Source of the DNA: Synechococcus sp. MED850
GTDB taxonomy: Bacteria > Cyanobacteriota > Cyanobacteriia > PCC-6307 > Cyanobiaceae
Length of the DNA: 36,631 nt
Direction of reading: 5' to 3'
Assembly (NCBI GenBank): GCA_002700765.1
Contig: PAEP01000015.1
Coordinates: 18,305-54,935, forward strand
Position 1 is the stretch's first letter; each line of letters starts with the position of its first letter. The notes under the pieces were generated by a model. The model worked only from the letters and a program-made list of their open reading frames with translations. It was not told where the DNA came from and did no database searches. This document shows positions 18,560 through 26,718 of the stretch, piece by piece. Made by a program: the position numbers and the translations under genes.

Positions 18560-18991
18560 GTGCCGCCATCTGCGTTCCAACGGCGGTTGCCCGTTCTTGC
18601 TGTTCTGGCCGTCTGCATTGGTGCAGGCAGTGCCGCTGCCCTTGCCTGGACCAATCCAACTCCGGAGGAATACAGAGCCCATGCAGGGGAGCAATTGGTG
18701 GCCTTCGCCAGCCGCGAGCTCTGTGATGAGAAAGGTTTGCCAATGGTGTTGCGGCTCTGGATCCGCGATTGCCCTGGCCTGATCGCTTCGCAGCAATCCA
18801 CCCTGGCCGACCTGGCAGGTCGCTTCACCACCCGCTGGAACTTTGTGGTCGGAAGTGTTTACACCACCCGCATCGGTGGACAGGAGTTGCTGCCGGGGTT
18901 TGCCATTCCTCATGCCGAAGTGGTGACCTTGGCCGTCGCTGGCCGGTTTGTTCTGCTGCGGACCGAGACCTCCGCAGGCGGGTCGGAGTGA
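18560..18991 (+). CDS. DUF4359-family protein
   Basis: This 143-residue protein has an N-terminal hydrophobic segment (VLAVLAVCIGAGSAAALAW, about residues 12-30), then TNPTPEEYRAHAGEQLVAFASRELCDE. The C-terminal part RWNFVVGSVYTTRI...VTLAVAGRFVLLRT matches the DUF4359 layout of cyanobacterial proteins that resemble short secreted or membrane-anchored domains. The start is GTG at 18560. It lies 41 bases from the divergent tRNA-His and overlaps or abuts the following amidohydrolase (a GTG at 18988 overlaps its stop), so the two are likely co-transcribed. The function is unknown. Confidence 0.75.
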   Translation: MPPSAFQRRLPVLAVLAVCIGAGSAAALAWTNPTPEEYRAHAGEQLVAFASRELCDEKGLPMVLRLWIRDCPGLIASQQSTLADLAGRFTTRWNFVVGSVYTTRIGGQELLPGFAIPHAEVVTLAVAGRFVLLRTETSAGGSE

Positions 18992-18999
18992 GCGGAGCG

Positions 19000-20226
19000 A
19001 TGGGCGAGGTCAAGGCCTGGCTGCCGCGCAGCCTGCTTCGTCTACCGCCAGGGACGCCGATCCCTTCCGTCCGTGCCGATGGACTGACGGCCATGCGGCT
19101 TCGTTGGGAGGCCGGCCGACTCCGAAGACCTGAGCCTCTCCCTGCAACAGAGCCCGCTCCCTCGCTCCTCGTGCTGCCGAGAAGCGTGGACCCTCATGTG
19201 CATCTCGACAAGGCGTTCACCTGGGATCGGCACCCCAACCTTGCCGGCACCTACGCCGGGGCCCTGAAAGCCAACCTCCAGGAACACACCACGCGCACCC
19301 GCGATGACGTGCTGAAACGGGGTCATCGTGCCTTGGAACTCGCCTGTGCTTCGGGGCTGCGTGCATTGCGCAGTCACATCGACAGCCTCGGGCCTGGGGC
19401 TGCCTGCAGCTGGGAGGCACTGGTGGAGCTTCGTGAGCAATGGCGTGATCGGCTCGAGCTGCAATTGGTCGCCCTGGTGCCGATCGAGCATTGGGGCACA
19501 ACGGAGGGCGAAGCGCTGGCTGAGCGCGTGGCAGCCGTTGGGGGGCTCCTTGGTGGTGTGCTGGTCCCGCCATGCGCAGGCTCCGGAGTGCGGCGATCGC
19601 TAACAGCTCTGCTTCGGTTGGCCCAACGTCTGGGTTGCGGCGTCGATTTGCACATCGACGAGAGCGATCAGAATCCTGCGCAGGGGATGCAACAGCTGCT
19701 CAGCGTGCTCGAAGCGGAGCGGCAATCACCAGCGGTGACCTGCAGTCATGCCAGCAGCCTTGGTCTGTTGCCGATGCGTCGTATGGAAGCGATGGCAGAG
19801 CGGATGGCAGCGCAGCAACTGACGGTGGTGGCGCTGCCGCTCACCAATGGTTGGTTGCTGGGTCGGCAGCGCGATGCGACACCGGTGCTGCGTCCACTGG
19901 CGCCGATCCGGCAGCTGCAACGAGCGGGTGTGTGTGTGGCGATCGGTGGCGACAACGTGGCGGATCCCTGGTATCCGGGAGGTTGTTTTGATCCGCTCGC
20001 TCTGATGGCCGCCAGCCTGCCGCTCACGCAGCTGGCGCCATGGCAGCGGCTCGGCTTGGCCCCGTTCAGCACAGCGGCTGCCGCACTCATGCAGCTGGAT
20101 TGGGACGGGGTGATCGCTGAGGGTGCACCAGCGGATCTGATCGCACTGGAAGCAACGGGTTGGCATGAAGCGTTGATGCGTCCGCCGCAACGCCGCATCC
20201 TGATCCGTGGTCGTTGGAGCCTTTGA
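19000..20226 (+). CDS. Amidohydrolase-superfamily protein, cytosine-deaminase (CodA)-like
   Basis: This 408-residue protein has the amidohydrolase TIM-barrel metal site: HxH in DPHVHLDK, a third His in VDLHIDESDQ, a fourth in CSHAS, and the catalytic Asp in GGDNVADPWYPGG. The last motif closely resembles the cytosine deaminase CodA pattern (DDVFDPWYP). The usual C-terminal GAPADLIALEA and an RRILIRGRW tail are present. CodA relatives deaminate cytosine, isocytosine, creatinine-like or triazine compounds, so the substrate cannot be fixed here. ATG at 19000 or GTG at 18988 may be the start. It is 38 bases upstream of an FAD oxidase on the same strand, which suggests a shared pathway. Confidence 0.8.
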   Translation: MGEVKAWLPRSLLRLPPGTPIPSVRADGLTAMRLRWEAGRLRRPEPLPATEPAPSLLVLPRSVDPHVHLDKAFTWDRHPNLAGTYAGALKANLQEHTTRTRDDVLKRGHRALELACASGLRALRSHIDSLGPGAACSWEALVELREQWRDRLELQLVALVPIEHWGTTEGEALAERVAAVGGLLGGVLVPPCAGSGVRRSLTALLRLAQRLGCGVDLHIDESDQNPAQGMQQLLSVLEAERQSPAVTCSHASSLGLLPMRRMEAMAERMAAQQLTVVALPLTNGWLLGRQRDATPVLRPLAPIRQLQRAGVCVAIGGDNVADPWYPGGCFDPLALMAASLPLTQLAPWQRLGLAPFSTAAAALMQLDWDGVIAEGAPADLIALEATGWHEALMRPPQRRILIRGRWSL

Positions 20227-20264
20227 TCAACCCGTTAGACCAGCTGCATTGAACCTGGCAGAGC

Positions 20265-21617
20265 ATGGGCAGTCCTCTGAATCGGATCGATGCTCTGCGG
20301 CAGGACCTGAGCGATGTCCCCGGACTGGTTCTGATGGAAGACCCAGGGGATCTCATTCGCTTCTCAAAAGATGCCTTCGAGTATTCGCCGGTTCTGAAGG
20401 AACGGCTCGACGGATGCCGGGCCGACCTGGTGGCACGCCCTGCGCATGTTGAAGCCGTGGAACGGCTGGCTGCCGCTTGCGCAGTCCATGGGGTCCCCCT
20501 CACGGTGCGTGGATCGGGCACAGGAAATTACGGGCAGTGCGTGCCCTTGGAGGGTGGGGTGGTGATGCTCACCGGTTCGCTCCGAACCGTGCGCAATCTG
20601 GATCCCCGCACGGGTGTCGTCACGGTTGAACCGGGCTGTCCGATGCGTGATCTCGATCAACACCTGCGGCGCCATGGTCGCCAGCTGCGCCTGTTGCCGA
20701 GCACCTGGCGCAGCGCCAGCATCGGCGGCTTCATCGCGGGCGGCTCCGGTGGTATCGGCTCGGTGCGCTGGGGGTTTCTGCGGGATCCGGGGCACCTGCT
20801 CGGGCTGGAGGTGGTGTCCGTTGAAGAGAGTCCCGAGCGCCTGCTTCTGCCAGCCACCGAAGCGGAAGCTCTGAACCACGCCTATGGCACCAACGGGATC
20901 ATCACGGCGCTGCAGCTGTCGACGGCTGCAGCCGTGGACTGGCATCAGCTCGCCGTTGACTGCGAGCACTGGAGTGATGCGGTCGCTCTGATGCTCGCCT
21001 GCGGTCGTGCGGCGGTGGATCTGCATCTGGCAACGCTTCTGGAGCGGTCTGTGCTCGAGCACCTGCCGGCATGGAGTGGTCCCACGACGGATCGGCACCG
21101 TCTGCTTCTGCTTGTGGCTCCCGATGCAGTTGAAAGCGTGCATCGCCTGGCCGCCACGGTTGCTGCGCAGGTGAACGATCTCGGCCCGGAAGATCTCGGA
21201 TCCGGTAACGGCGTGCGGGAGCTCACCTGGAACCACACCACGCTGCATGTGCGGGCTGCGCAGCCAGGTTGGACCTATCTCCAGATGTTGTTGCCCCAAC
21301 CCGAGCAGCCTGCCCTCGATGCTTTAAGGGCACGATGGGGTGATGACCTGCTGTGGCATCTCGAGGCGGTGCGTCAACAAGGGGCCCTGCGGTTGGCGGC
21401 ATTGCCACTGGTGCGCTGGACCGGCCTTGATCGCTTGAACGCACTGATGCAGGACTGCCGCGAGGTCGGGGCTGTTCTGTTCAACCCCCATGTGCTCACC
21501 GTTGAAGATGGTGGCCTTGGCGTGGTGGATGGCGATCAGGTGGCGGCCAAGCAACGCTTCGATCCTGCCGGGTTGCTCAATCCAGGCAAACTGCGCGGTT
21601 GGCTGGAACGCCACTGA
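20265..21617 (+). CDS. FAD-binding oxidoreductase, GlcD-like (glycolate oxidase / D-lactate dehydrogenase type)
   Basis: This 450-residue flavoprotein has the PCMH/BBE-type FAD domain: RPAHVEAVERLAAACAVHGVPLTVRGSGTGNYGQ, GVVTVEPGC, LLPSTWRSASIGGFIAGGSGGIGS, and the C-terminal FDPAGLLNPGKL typical of GlcD. These enzymes oxidise 2-hydroxyacids. The ATG at 20265 is preceded by GGCAGAGC. The substrate is not fixed by the sequence. Its partner gene is the CodA-like amidohydrolase, so a hydroxyacid or ureide-type catabolic step is possible but unproven. It converges on the pentapeptide-repeat gene with only 5 bases between the stops. Confidence 0.82.
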   Translation: MGSPLNRIDALRQDLSDVPGLVLMEDPGDLIRFSKDAFEYSPVLKERLDGCRADLVARPAHVEAVERLAAACAVHGVPLTVRGSGTGNYGQCVPLEGGVVMLTGSLRTVRNLDPRTGVVTVEPGCPMRDLDQHLRRHGRQLRLLPSTWRSASIGGFIAGGSGGIGSVRWGFLRDPGHLLGLEVVSVEESPERLLLPATEAEALNHAYGTNGIITALQLSTAAAVDWHQLAVDCEHWSDAVALMLACGRAAVDLHLATLLERSVLEHLPAWSGPTTDRHRLLLLVAPDAVESVHRLAATVAAQVNDLGPEDLGSGNGVRELTWNHTTLHVRAAQPGWTYLQMLLPQPEQPALDALRARWGDDLLWHLEAVRQQGALRLAALPLVRWTGLDRLNALMQDCREVGAVLFNPHVLTVEDGGLGVVDGDQVAAKQRFDPAGLLNPGKLRGWLERH

Positions 21618-21622
21618 TCCGC

Positions 21623-22153
21623 TCAGCAGCCCAGGCTGTCTCGCGTGTCCACGCCCGTGAGCGGATTGATGCCCTCGGCTTCACGACACAGCTTGCGTTG
21701 ATCCTCGCGATCGAGCAGCGCGTCACTGAAATCAGCGCCTTCAATGCGGGCTCCGCTGAAGCTGCTGCCGGAGGCGATCACACCGCTCAAATTGGCGTTG
21801 CGCAGGTCAGTACCGGCGAAATCGGCTCGATCCATCAGCGCATCGGACAGATCGGCGTTGCGGAAATCAGCCTCCGCGAAGGCGCCCTGGGTCAGGATCG
21901 CTCCGCTCAGATTCGCGTCACGGAAGTCAGCACCGCGTCCAACGGCGCCCGCGAAGGAGGTGTTGGCAAGGTTCTGACCATGAAAGTCACCACCGCTCTG
22001 GTTGGTGAGCGTGTAATCGACGGTTTCCTGGAACAGAGCCCGATCCTGAAGGCCGACACCCGCTGATGTATCCAGGGCGGAGGCCGCTGGAGTCACCAGC
22101 AGAACAGCTGCCAGCAACAGGCCGCAGAGCAGTTCGGTCATCGGAGGTGCCAT
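21623..22153 (-). CDS. Secreted or lumenal pentapeptide-repeat protein
   Basis: From the ATG at 22153 this is 176 residues. A signal-peptide-like start (MAPPMTELLCGLLLAAVLLVTPAASALD) is followed by tandem A(D/N)LXX-type pentapeptides such as ADFRDANLSGA, ADFRNADLSDALMDRADFAGTDLRNANLSGV and ADFSDALLD, which build a right-handed beta-helix. Cyanobacteria have many such proteins, some in the thylakoid lumen. Their partners are mostly unknown. A second ATG at 22141 also fits. It starts 8 bases after folC on the same strand, so it is the last gene of a probable argD-folC operon. Confidence 0.85.
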   Translation of the reverse strand: MAPPMTELLCGLLLAAVLLVTPAASALDTSAGVGLQDRALFQETVDYTLTNQSGGDFHGQNLANTSFAGAVGRGADFRDANLSGAILTQGAFAEADFRNADLSDALMDRADFAGTDLRNANLSGVIASGSSFSGARIEGADFSDALLDREDQRKLCREAEGINPLTGVDTRDSLGC

Positions 22154-22161
22154 CGGGTTCT

Positions 22162-23382
22162 TCACTCTGCCGTCACCAGGTTTCGGCGGAACAGATCTCC
22201 CAGCAGGTAAAGGGAGCCGGCAATCACGGGAAGAGGCTGGGTCCAAGAGCTTGTCTTGAAGATGTCCTCCAGGGCCGTTTCCACGTCGTCGCACGGGTGA
22301 ATCCGATCGTTCCAGCCAGGATTGGACTGCACCAGTTGGCTGCGCGTCCAACTGGGGTGATCGGGAACCGGAACGATCCAGACCTGATCCTGCGGTTGGA
22401 GCAGGACCTGCAGCATCGCTGTGGCCTGTTTGTGGGCCTGGATCGCCAGGATCCAGGGAATGCCCAGCTCCTGGCCGGGCCAGGCGAGGCGTTCCTGGGC
22501 CAACTGAACGGCCGCCGGGGGGTTGTGGGCGCCATCCAGACGAACGGGTCTTCCCTTCCAGAAAACGGTTTGAAGCCGGCCCATCCAGGAGGCTTCAGCG
22601 AAGCCTTGACGGATGGTGGCGTCGTTCAGCTGCCAGCCATGCTGCGCCAGAGCATGGAGGGCCCCACGAGCCACAGCCGCATTGCTGCGCTGGATCCGGC
22701 CAGGCAGGCCAAGGGGCCAGTCGCCGCTGAGGGGCTCCACCCAGTGCAGTGAGGCGGAGCGGTCGCGGCAGGTGGCCTCCAGGACGGCCGCCACGTCCGG
22801 AGACTGTTGGGCACTGACCACACTGGATCCTGCTGTGATCACGGCCGCCTTCTCCCGGGCGATCGCCGTCACTGTGCCCCCCAGGTGCTCACAGTGGTCC
22901 AGCCCGATCGCCGCCATGGCGATCACGGGGCGAAGGGGATGGGCCGTTGTGGCATCCAGACGGCCACCCAGCCCGACCTCCAGCACCATCAGCTCCACCC
23001 GTTCGTCATCAAAGTGGGCGAAACTCGTCGCCAGCAGTTGTTCAAAAGGGGTCAGGCGATGCAGCCGGCTGATCTCCTGCAGGGCGATCAAGCGTTGTCG
23101 CAAGCGTGCTGGGCTGATCTGCTGTCCATCGACGCGAATGCGCTCACACCAACTCACCAGGTGGGGTGAGATGGTCAGCCCTGTTCGGATGCCGGCCTTC
23201 TGGAGCGCTGAAGCAAGAAAACAGGCGATCGATCCTTTGCCGTTGGTGCCGGCAACCTGAATGGCGGGAATGGATCCGCATGGTGAACCCATGGCCCGCA
23301 GCGCAGCCTGCATGCGATCCAGCTGCAGATCCATTCCGCGCAGATCGAAACGGGGAATCAGATCGGCAAAGTCGTCCTGCAT
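22162..23382 (-). CDS. folC: Dihydrofolate synthase / folylpolyglutamate synthase
   Basis: FolC adds glutamate to dihydropteroate and to folates with ATP. The 406-residue protein has the Mur-ligase P-loop VAGTNGKGSIACFLASAL, LTISPHLVSWCERIRVDG, a VGLGGRLDATTAH metal block and LDGAHNPPAA. The ATG at 23382 lies inside the last 25 bases of argD, so translation of the two is probably coupled. Some FolC proteins are monofunctional; this cannot be told from the sequence. Length and motifs are complete. Confidence 0.95.
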   Translation of the reverse strand: MQDDFADLIPRFDLRGMDLQLDRMQAALRAMGSPCGSIPAIQVAGTNGKGSIACFLASALQKAGIRTGLTISPHLVSWCERIRVDGQQISPARLRQRLIALQEISRLHRLTPFEQLLATSFAHFDDERVELMVLEVGLGGRLDATTAHPLRPVIAMAAIGLDHCEHLGGTVTAIAREKAAVITAGSSVVSAQQSPDVAAVLEATCRDRSASLHWVEPLSGDWPLGLPGRIQRSNAAVARGALHALAQHGWQLNDATIRQGFAEASWMGRLQTVFWKGRPVRLDGAHNPPAAVQLAQERLAWPGQELGIPWILAIQAHKQATAMLQVLLQPQDQVWIVPVPDHPSWTRSQLVQSNPGWNDRIHPCDDVETALEDIFKTSSWTQPLPVIAGSLYLLGDLFRRNLVTAE

Positions 23383-24545
23383 GTGGCTTCCAGACGCATC
23401 AGCAACTGGCGGACCTCTCGGGAACTGATCACCAGCGGAGGCACCAAGCGCAGCACTTTCGGGCCTGCAGCCACCACCAGCAGCTGCTGATTAATCGCAG
23501 CGGCGGCCAGTTGCGGTGCCGTGAGGTCGCAATCGTCGCGTAGAACCAGCCCCAAGAGCAGCCCCCAGCCCCTGACCTCCTGAAACACACCTGGGTAGCT
23601 CTGCAGGAGTGTCACCAGGCCTGCGCGCAACTGATCGCCCCGTTCGCGGACGTTCTGCAGCAACTGTCTGCGCTCGATTTCCCGAGCCACGGTGAGGGCG
23701 GCGCGGCAGGCGAAGGGGTTGCCGCCGAAGGTGCTGGCGTGATCTCCGGGTGCGAACACGTCGGCCCCATGGCGCACGACCAAAGCTCCGATGGCGTGGC
23801 CGCCGCCGAGTCCCTTGGCAAGGGTGAAGGCATCCGGTTCGATGCCCAGTTGTTCATAACCCCACCAACGACCGCTTCGTCCCATTCCCACCTGCACCTC
23901 ATCGAGGATCAGAAGAATGTTGTGTTTGTCGCAGATCTCACGAAGCTCCTGAAAAAAGTCTGGATGACCGGGGTTAACGCCGCCCTCCCCTTGCAGGGGT
24001 TCGATCAGAACAGCTGCGACGGAGGGGCCGGCGTTCTCGTGGCGCTCCAGCAGGGCCCGAAAGGCCTTGATGTCGTTGTAGGGAAAGTAATCAAATCCAT
24101 CGACCACCGGCTCAAACCCACGGTGGTATTTCGGTTGACCCGTTGCCGTGACAGCGGCGAGCGTGCGTCCGTGGAAGCTTGCGGCGGCGGTGAGAATCAC
24201 CGGGCGGTCGATCCCTCGCCGCTGGTGGCCATGCTTCCGGGCCAGTTTGATCGCCGCTTCATTGGCTTCTGCGCCTGAGTTGCAGAAGAACACGCTGTCG
24301 CCGCAGCTCCGCGTTGCAATCCAGCGAGCCAGTTCTTCCTGCTCTGGGATTCCGTACAGGTTGGAAACATGCTGCAACCGGTGCAATTGGCGGTGCAGCT
24401 GTCGCCTCAGCACCGGATCGCTGTGACCAAGGCTGCAGGTGGCAATCCCTGCAACAGCATCAAGATGACGACGCCCTGTCGTGTCCTTGACCCAGCAACC
24501 TTTCCCACGCACGAGTGTGAGGGGAAAGCGGCTGTAGGTGTTCAT
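23358..24545 (-). CDS. argD: Acetylornithine aminotransferase (ArgD, class III)
   Basis: This 395-residue PLP enzyme converts N-acetylglutamate semialdehyde to N-acetylornithine in arginine synthesis. It shows NSGAEANEAAIKLAR, FHGRTLAA, ILDEVQVGMGRSG, the PLP lysine in TLAKGLGGG and the substrate-domain end typical of class III aminotransferases. The ATG at 24545 (MNTYSRFPLTLVRGKG) matches the family start. The frame remains open upstream only because it reads through tRNA-Leu. The start is 8 bases from the tRNA 3' end, leaving no room for a normal Shine-Dalgarno. Its product pathway receives N-acetyl-L-glutamate, the product of the nearby dgcA/dgcN pair. Confidence 0.95.
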   Translation of the reverse strand: MNTYSRFPLTLVRGKGCWVKDTTGRRHLDAVAGIATCSLGHSDPVLRRQLHRQLHRLQHVSNLYGIPEQEELARWIATRSCGDSVFFCNSGAEANEAAIKLARKHGHQRRGIDRPVILTAAASFHGRTLAAVTATGQPKYHRGFEPVVDGFDYFPYNDIKAFRALLERHENAGPSVAAVLIEPLQGEGGVNPGHPDFFQELREICDKHNILLILDEVQVGMGRSGRWWGYEQLGIEPDAFTLAKGLGGGHAIGALVVRHGADVFAPGDHASTFGGNPFACRAALTVAREIERRQLLQNVRERGDQLRAGLVTLLQSYPGVFQEVRGWGLLLGLVLRDDCDLTAPQLAAAAINQQLLVVAAGPKVLRLVPPLVISSREVRQLLMRLEATCRTTLPI

Positions 24546-24553
24546 CACTGCAG

Positions 24554-24635
24554 TGGGAGCGGTGGGACTTGAACCCACATGCCCGAAGGCGCTCGATTTT
24601 GAGTCGAGTCCGTCTACCAATTCCGGCACGCTCCC
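24554..24635 (-). tRNA. tRNA-Leu (anticodon CAA)
   Basis: On the minus strand GGGAGCG pairs with CGCTCCC, and discriminator A is at 24554. The stem CTCGA/TCGAG holds loop CTCAAAA, so the anticodon is CAA and reads UUG. A class II variable arm is present, and CCA is not encoded. It is 8 bases upstream of argD and on the same strand. Confidence 0.95.
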
Positions 24636-24668
24636 ATGGGGAGATTGTATGAACTCAGGGCGAAGGCT

Positions 24669-25970
24669 TCAGCCTGCCATCCGGTGGATCTCAGCTCCAA
24701 CGCTTCTCAGTTTGGATTCGATGTTGTCGTAACCGCGGTCAAGATGCTTGAGACCAGACACCTTGGTGGTGCCTTGTGCTGAGAGCCCTGCCAGAACCAT
24801 GGCCGCTGAAGCGCGCAAATCGCTGCCTGTGACCGGTGCGCCGCTGAGGCTGGAAACCCCTTCAATAATGGCGGTGCTCCCATCGAGGCGGATGGAAGCA
24901 CCCATCCTTTGCAGCTCAGCCACATGCTGCATGCGGTTTTCATAGATCTTTTCGCTGATCACGCTGGTGCCGCTGGCGGTGGCCATCAGAGCCATGAAGG
25001 GAGCCTGGAGATCCGTTGGGAATCCGGGGAAGGGCTGAGTCGTCACATCAACAGCGTGCAGTTCGCCTGGCTCGATGGTGATTCCGGTGTCGTCAATGAT
25101 CAGATTGCAGCCGCAATCCCTCAGTTTTTGCAGCACCGCGTTGAGGTGATCGGCCACCACCGGTTCCACGCGCATCGTCGAGCGCGTGATGGCAGCGGCA
25201 ATCAGAAATGTGCCCGCTTCAATCCGATCTGGAATGACGGAGTAGTTGCGGCAGCCTCCCAGCCGCTCGACACCCTCGATTGTGATCACGGAACCGCCAG
25301 CACCACTGATGCGGGCACCCATCTGGTTGAGCAGGTTGGCGAGGTCCTGCACTTCAGGTTCTTTGGCCGCGTTCTCGATCGTTGTGGTTCCCTCTGCCAG
25401 AACCGCTGCCATCAGGATGGTTTCGGTGGCACCGACGCTCGGGCAATCCAGAATGATTTGAGCCCCCTGAAGCCGCTTCAACCCCCCAGGCAGCGATGCC
25501 GTAACGAGTCCATGGTCGACATTCACAACAGCCCCGAGGGATTTGAGCCCACGGATGTGCTCCACAACCGGTCGAGCTCCAATGCGGCAGCCACCGGGCA
25601 GCGGGACCTTGGCATGTCCAAGCCGTCCCAACAGGGAACCAATGCTGAAGAAACTCGCCCGGAGGCTGTTGACCAGCTCGTAGGGCGGTTGTGACGAGAG
25701 AGGTTCGGAAGCGGTCAGGGCAATGCGGTCACCTGCGTGTTCAACGTGGACACCCAAGGACGTGAGGATTTTCCCCATCCCGGAGATATCGGTGAGATCG
25801 GGAACGTTGACCAACTCAACCGTTTCTTCGGTGAGCAAACTCGCCGTCATCAGAACCAACGCTGAGTTCTTGGCACCACTAACGGTGAGAACACCATCCA
25901 GCTTGCGATGCCCCCGGATGTTCAGATGGGGTTTGAGAATCTCTTGAGACGCAACTGCCGCCACCGTCAT
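24669..25970 (-). CDS. murA: UDP-N-acetylglucosamine 1-carboxyvinyltransferase
   Basis: MurA transfers enolpyruvate from PEP to UDP-GlcNAc, the first committed peptidoglycan step. The 433-residue protein has VSGAKNSALVLM near the N-terminus and the active-site cysteine loop PGGCRIGARPVVEH. It also has TTIENAAKEPEVQDLANLLNQMGA, TDLQAPFMAL and an EKIYENRMQHVAELQRMGA block. The ATG at 25970 (MTVAAVASQEIL) is the likely start. The longer frame to 26054 has no family support. It is divergent from tRNA-Leu(CAG), with 150 bases between. Confidence 0.97.
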   Translation of the reverse strand: MTVAAVASQEILKPHLNIRGHRKLDGVLTVSGAKNSALVLMTASLLTEETVELVNVPDLTDISGMGKILTSLGVHVEHAGDRIALTASEPLSSQPPYELVNSLRASFFSIGSLLGRLGHAKVPLPGGCRIGARPVVEHIRGLKSLGAVVNVDHGLVTASLPGGLKRLQGAQIILDCPSVGATETILMAAVLAEGTTTIENAAKEPEVQDLANLLNQMGARISGAGGSVITIEGVERLGGCRNYSVIPDRIEAGTFLIAAAITRSTMRVEPVVADHLNAVLQKLRDCGCNLIIDDTGITIEPGELHAVDVTTQPFPGFPTDLQAPFMALMATASGTSVISEKIYENRMQHVAELQRMGASIRLDGSTAIIEGVSSLSGAPVTGSDLRASAAMVLAGLSAQGTTKVSGLKHLDRGYDNIESKLRSVGAEIHRMAG

Positions 25971-26094
25971 GTCTTGCTTCTTCCAGTCTGCCGCTGCATC
26001 CTGACAAGAGTGAATGAGACCGTCTAGACGGCCGGCGGTCAAACTGGTTACCACTGAACAAAATCAGGCCCGGGTGGCCGATGCCGTATCGTCT

Positions 26095-26116
26095 GTTTGT
26101 CGCCTAAGCGACAAAC
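26095..26116 (+). repeat. Perfect 9-bp hairpin just upstream of tRNA-Leu(CAG)
   Basis: GTTTGTCGC (26095-26103), loop CTAA, GCGACAAAC (26108-26116) form a perfect stem ending four bases before the tRNA 5' end. It lies in the promoter or the pre-tRNA leader. It cannot be a terminator of murA, which is transcribed away from it. Confidence 0.75.
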
Positions 26117-26120
26117 GCCA

Positions 26121-26204
26121 GCGGATGTGGCGGAATTGGTAGACGCGCTAGTTTCAGGTACTAGTGGTGGCAACATCGTGGGAGTTCAAGTCTCCCCATC
26201 CGCA
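26121..26204 (+). tRNA. tRNA-Leu (anticodon CAG)
   Basis: The acceptor stem GCGGATG pairs with CATCCGC, and the discriminator is A26204. The anticodon stem CTAGT/ACTAG has loop TTCAGGT, giving anticodon CAG, which reads CUG. A long variable arm identifies it as class II. CCA is not encoded. A perfect hairpin sits four bases upstream. Confidence 0.95.
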
Positions 26205-26449
26205 TGAAGCAATAACTGATTGGCATTGATAATTATCATTTGTCTATTCGCACTGCATAAGTCTGAATTGTTGGGACGCTTGTTAGTAAAGAATTGACGA
26301 ATTAACACAGCATGGTCTCAATAACTAGTCGTAAGGGTTGATGCGGTTCGTAATGGCGACGAAGTCGTCACCAGATGATTGATTGTTTCTCTCCTTAGAA
26401 CATCCGATATTGGAGATTGCTTCTTCTCTGGATAGGTGACTCAACCACC

Positions 26450-26470
26450 TCATCACATCCATTGTGATGA
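26450..26470. repeat. Inverted repeat TCATCACA/TGTGATGA
   Basis: An 8-bp perfect stem with a 5-base loop. The sequence TGACTCAA occurs on both sides of it. There is no T-tract. Role unknown. Confidence 0.45.
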
Positions 26471-26718
26471 CTCAATGGTTGTCTGATGGTGTTGTGTTCT
26501 TGTCTGTACAGTTCTGAGGCCGTGGCGGCAGGGGCTTTAGTGAATAGATGATAAGTAAAATATTCACTCCGCATAGATGATTGGTCCTCATCCTTCTGAG
26601 CACGAGAGTATGTAAGACAGCTGCCCCAGACACAGATCGGTAAGCGTCATCCTGCCGGTGTAGGGCTTTCGCTTTTTTGTTCGTTGAAGTGAGCGTTGTT
26701 CAGCAGCCGGTAGATATT

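Noticed and set aside
21599..22066. Plus-strand frame opposite the pentapeptide gene
   Set aside because: Its repeat pattern is the antisense of the pentapeptide repeats.
24546..24629. Longer argD N-terminus
   Set aside because: The extra codons are the tRNA-Leu sequence read as protein, so they are not coding.
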